Source of the DNA: Salinibacterium sp.
Lineage (GTDB): Bacteria > Actinomycetota > Actinomycetes > Actinomycetales > Microbacteriaceae
Reading direction: 5' to 3'
Assembly: GCA_004297555.1 (NCBI GenBank)
Contig: SCSV01000084.1
Location: 1 to 5,426, forward strand
Length of the DNA stretch: 5,426 bases
Position 1 is the first letter of the stretch. The number at the start of each line of letters is the position of its first letter. Shown one piece after another: positions 5,003 through 5,426 of this stretch. The notes under the pieces are model-generated. The model made no database searches and had not been told where the DNA came from. It saw nothing but the letters and a program-made list of their open reading frames with translations. The translations under genes were made by a program, and so were the position numbers.

Positions 5003-5426
5003 ACACCGACCCCACCCAACCATTCCGGAGGATGACACCCCGCTGGACGGGCAGCGCGCCGGCGCACGCCGGCGTGTCATCCTCCGAAACGGTTAGCGGC
5101 GGGATGGGCGGCGGGTTGGGCAGCGCGGGGAGGCCCGCCAGGCGCGGGTTTCTCGCGCCGGCATTGTGGCTGCCGGCCGCTCTGGCCCTCGCCCTGCTCA
5201 CGTTGCCGTTGCTCGCGCTCGTCACTCGGGCGCCGTGGGCCGAGCTGCCGCAACTGCTGAGCCGCACCGAGGTGTCGCAAGCGCTCGGCCTCTCGCTCGG
5301 CACCGCCACGACCTCGACCGCGCTGTGTCTCGTGCTCGGCATCCCTCTCGCTCTTGTGCTCGCGCGCTCGGCCGGATGGCCCCTCGTGCCGCGCCGCCTG
5401 CTGCGCGCGCTCATCACGGTTCCGCT
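4999..5426 (+). CDS. modB: Molybdate ABC transporter permease ModB (partial, N-terminus)
   Basis: The frame is open from ATG 4999 to the window end (142 codons plus 2 nt). Transmembrane segments are visible at about 51-76 (FLAPALWLPAALALALLTLP onward) and 96-124 (ALGLSLGTATTSTALCLVLG onward). They are followed by RRLLRALITVPL, which in ModB-type permeases leads into the membrane segment after the first cytoplasmic loop. With the preceding modA this supports ModB, the channel subunit powered by ModC, which is not in the window. The ATG overlaps the modA stop as ATGA but has no Shine-Dalgarno. It gives a polar, Gly/Arg-rich extension of about 50 residues before the first membrane helix, and the first part of that is encoded by the hairpin element at 5018-5094. 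An in-frame ATG at 5032 sits directly behind GGAGG with no spacer, which is unfavourable. An in-frame ATG at 5104 would give a more usual N-terminus and leave the element untranslated. The family call is secure; the start is not. Confidence 0.87.
   Translation, partial: MNTDPTQPFRRMTPRWTGSAPAHAGVSSSETVSGGMGGGLGSAGRPARRGFLAPALWLPAALALALLTLPLLALVTRAPWAELPQLLSRTEVSQALGLSLGTATTSTALCLVLGIPLALVLARSAGWPLVPRRLLRALITVP
5018..5094. repeat. 77-bp palindromic hairpin element at the modA-modB junction
   Basis: The arms 5018-5038 and 5074-5094 are inverted copies matching at 19 of 21 positions. The inner 13 bases are perfect: CGGAGGATGACAC at 5026-5038, complementary to 5074-5086. The two mismatched pairs are 5022/5090 and 5025/5087. 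The 35-base interior can fold further: CGCTG/CAGCG (5041-5045/5052-5056), and a doubled self-complementary octamer CGCCGGCG at 5057-5064 and 5067-5074, whose last base is shared with the right arm. The whole could form a branched hairpin. No T-run follows, so it does not look like an intrinsic terminator. It resembles a REP- or MITE-like palindromic repeat, or an RNA stem that sets the ratio of ModA to ModB. I cannot tell from one copy. The left arm contains GGAGG followed at once by an ATG, which the stem would hide. Confidence 0.85.

Noticed and set aside
5018..5094. Intrinsic terminator between modA and modB.
   Set aside because: The stem is strong but is followed by a G/C-rich stretch with no T-run, and modB would be cut off from its promoter.
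5018..5094. CRISPR repeat or start of an array.
   Set aside because: Only one inverted pair is present, not regularly spaced direct repeats.
4764..5417. Minus-strand open frame (217 codons) opposite modA and modB.
   Set aside because: Ser/Arg/Pro-rich shadow translation crossing the modA-modB junction and the hairpin element, with no family resemblance.

Overview
This high-GC window (roughly two thirds G+C) carries a molybdenum cofactor (Moco) biosynthesis operon on the minus strand, divergent from a molybdate-uptake operon on the plus strand. The MoaC-MoaB fusion, the zinc-less MoeZ-type MoeB-rhodanese protein, the excisionase-type HTH-TOBE protein next to modA and frequent GTG starts point to an actinobacterium. 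Micrococcales, and perhaps Microbacteriaceae, is my best guess; no taxonomic marker is present.

Minus strand, in transcription order (right to left): moeZ (2647-3714), moeA (1463-2650), moaCB (498-1445), moaE (95-505), then the first 30 codons of a gene (1-92) that resembles deazaflavin-dependent (Ddn-like) nitroreductases. The genes are tightly packed: GTGA overlap moeZ/moeA, 17 nt moeA/moaCB, 8-nt overlap moaCB/moaE, 2 nt moaE/next gene. This looks like one transcript starting just upstream of moeZ. MoeZ adenylates and sulfurates the MoaD-type carrier, MoaE forms the large subunit of molybdopterin synthase, the MoaC half makes cPMP, the MoaB half adenylates molybdopterin, and MoeA inserts molybdate. 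MoaA and MoaD are not in the window.

The gap 3715-3854 is the only true intergenic control region. It holds a possible leaderless promoter for moeZ, a -10 box for the plus-strand operon and a 13-bp imperfect palindrome midway between the two genes.

Plus strand: an HTH-TOBE (Mop-like) protein (3855-4256), modA (4253-5002, a lipoprotein molybdate-binding protein) and the start of modB (4999-5426, cut by the window end). Both junctions are 4-nt stop/start overlaps, so translation is probably coupled. The likely logic is that ModA/ModB import molybdate, the Mop-like protein senses or stores it, and the divergent operon builds the cofactor.

The least expected structure is a 77-bp hairpin-forming element (5018-5094) with 21-bp arms (19/21 matching) at the start of modB. 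It is translated in frame if modB starts at 4999, or is untranslated if modB starts at 5104. It resembles a REP/MITE-like palindromic repeat and is the best candidate here for something undescribed. The rest is a coherent Moco/molybdate locus of known families.
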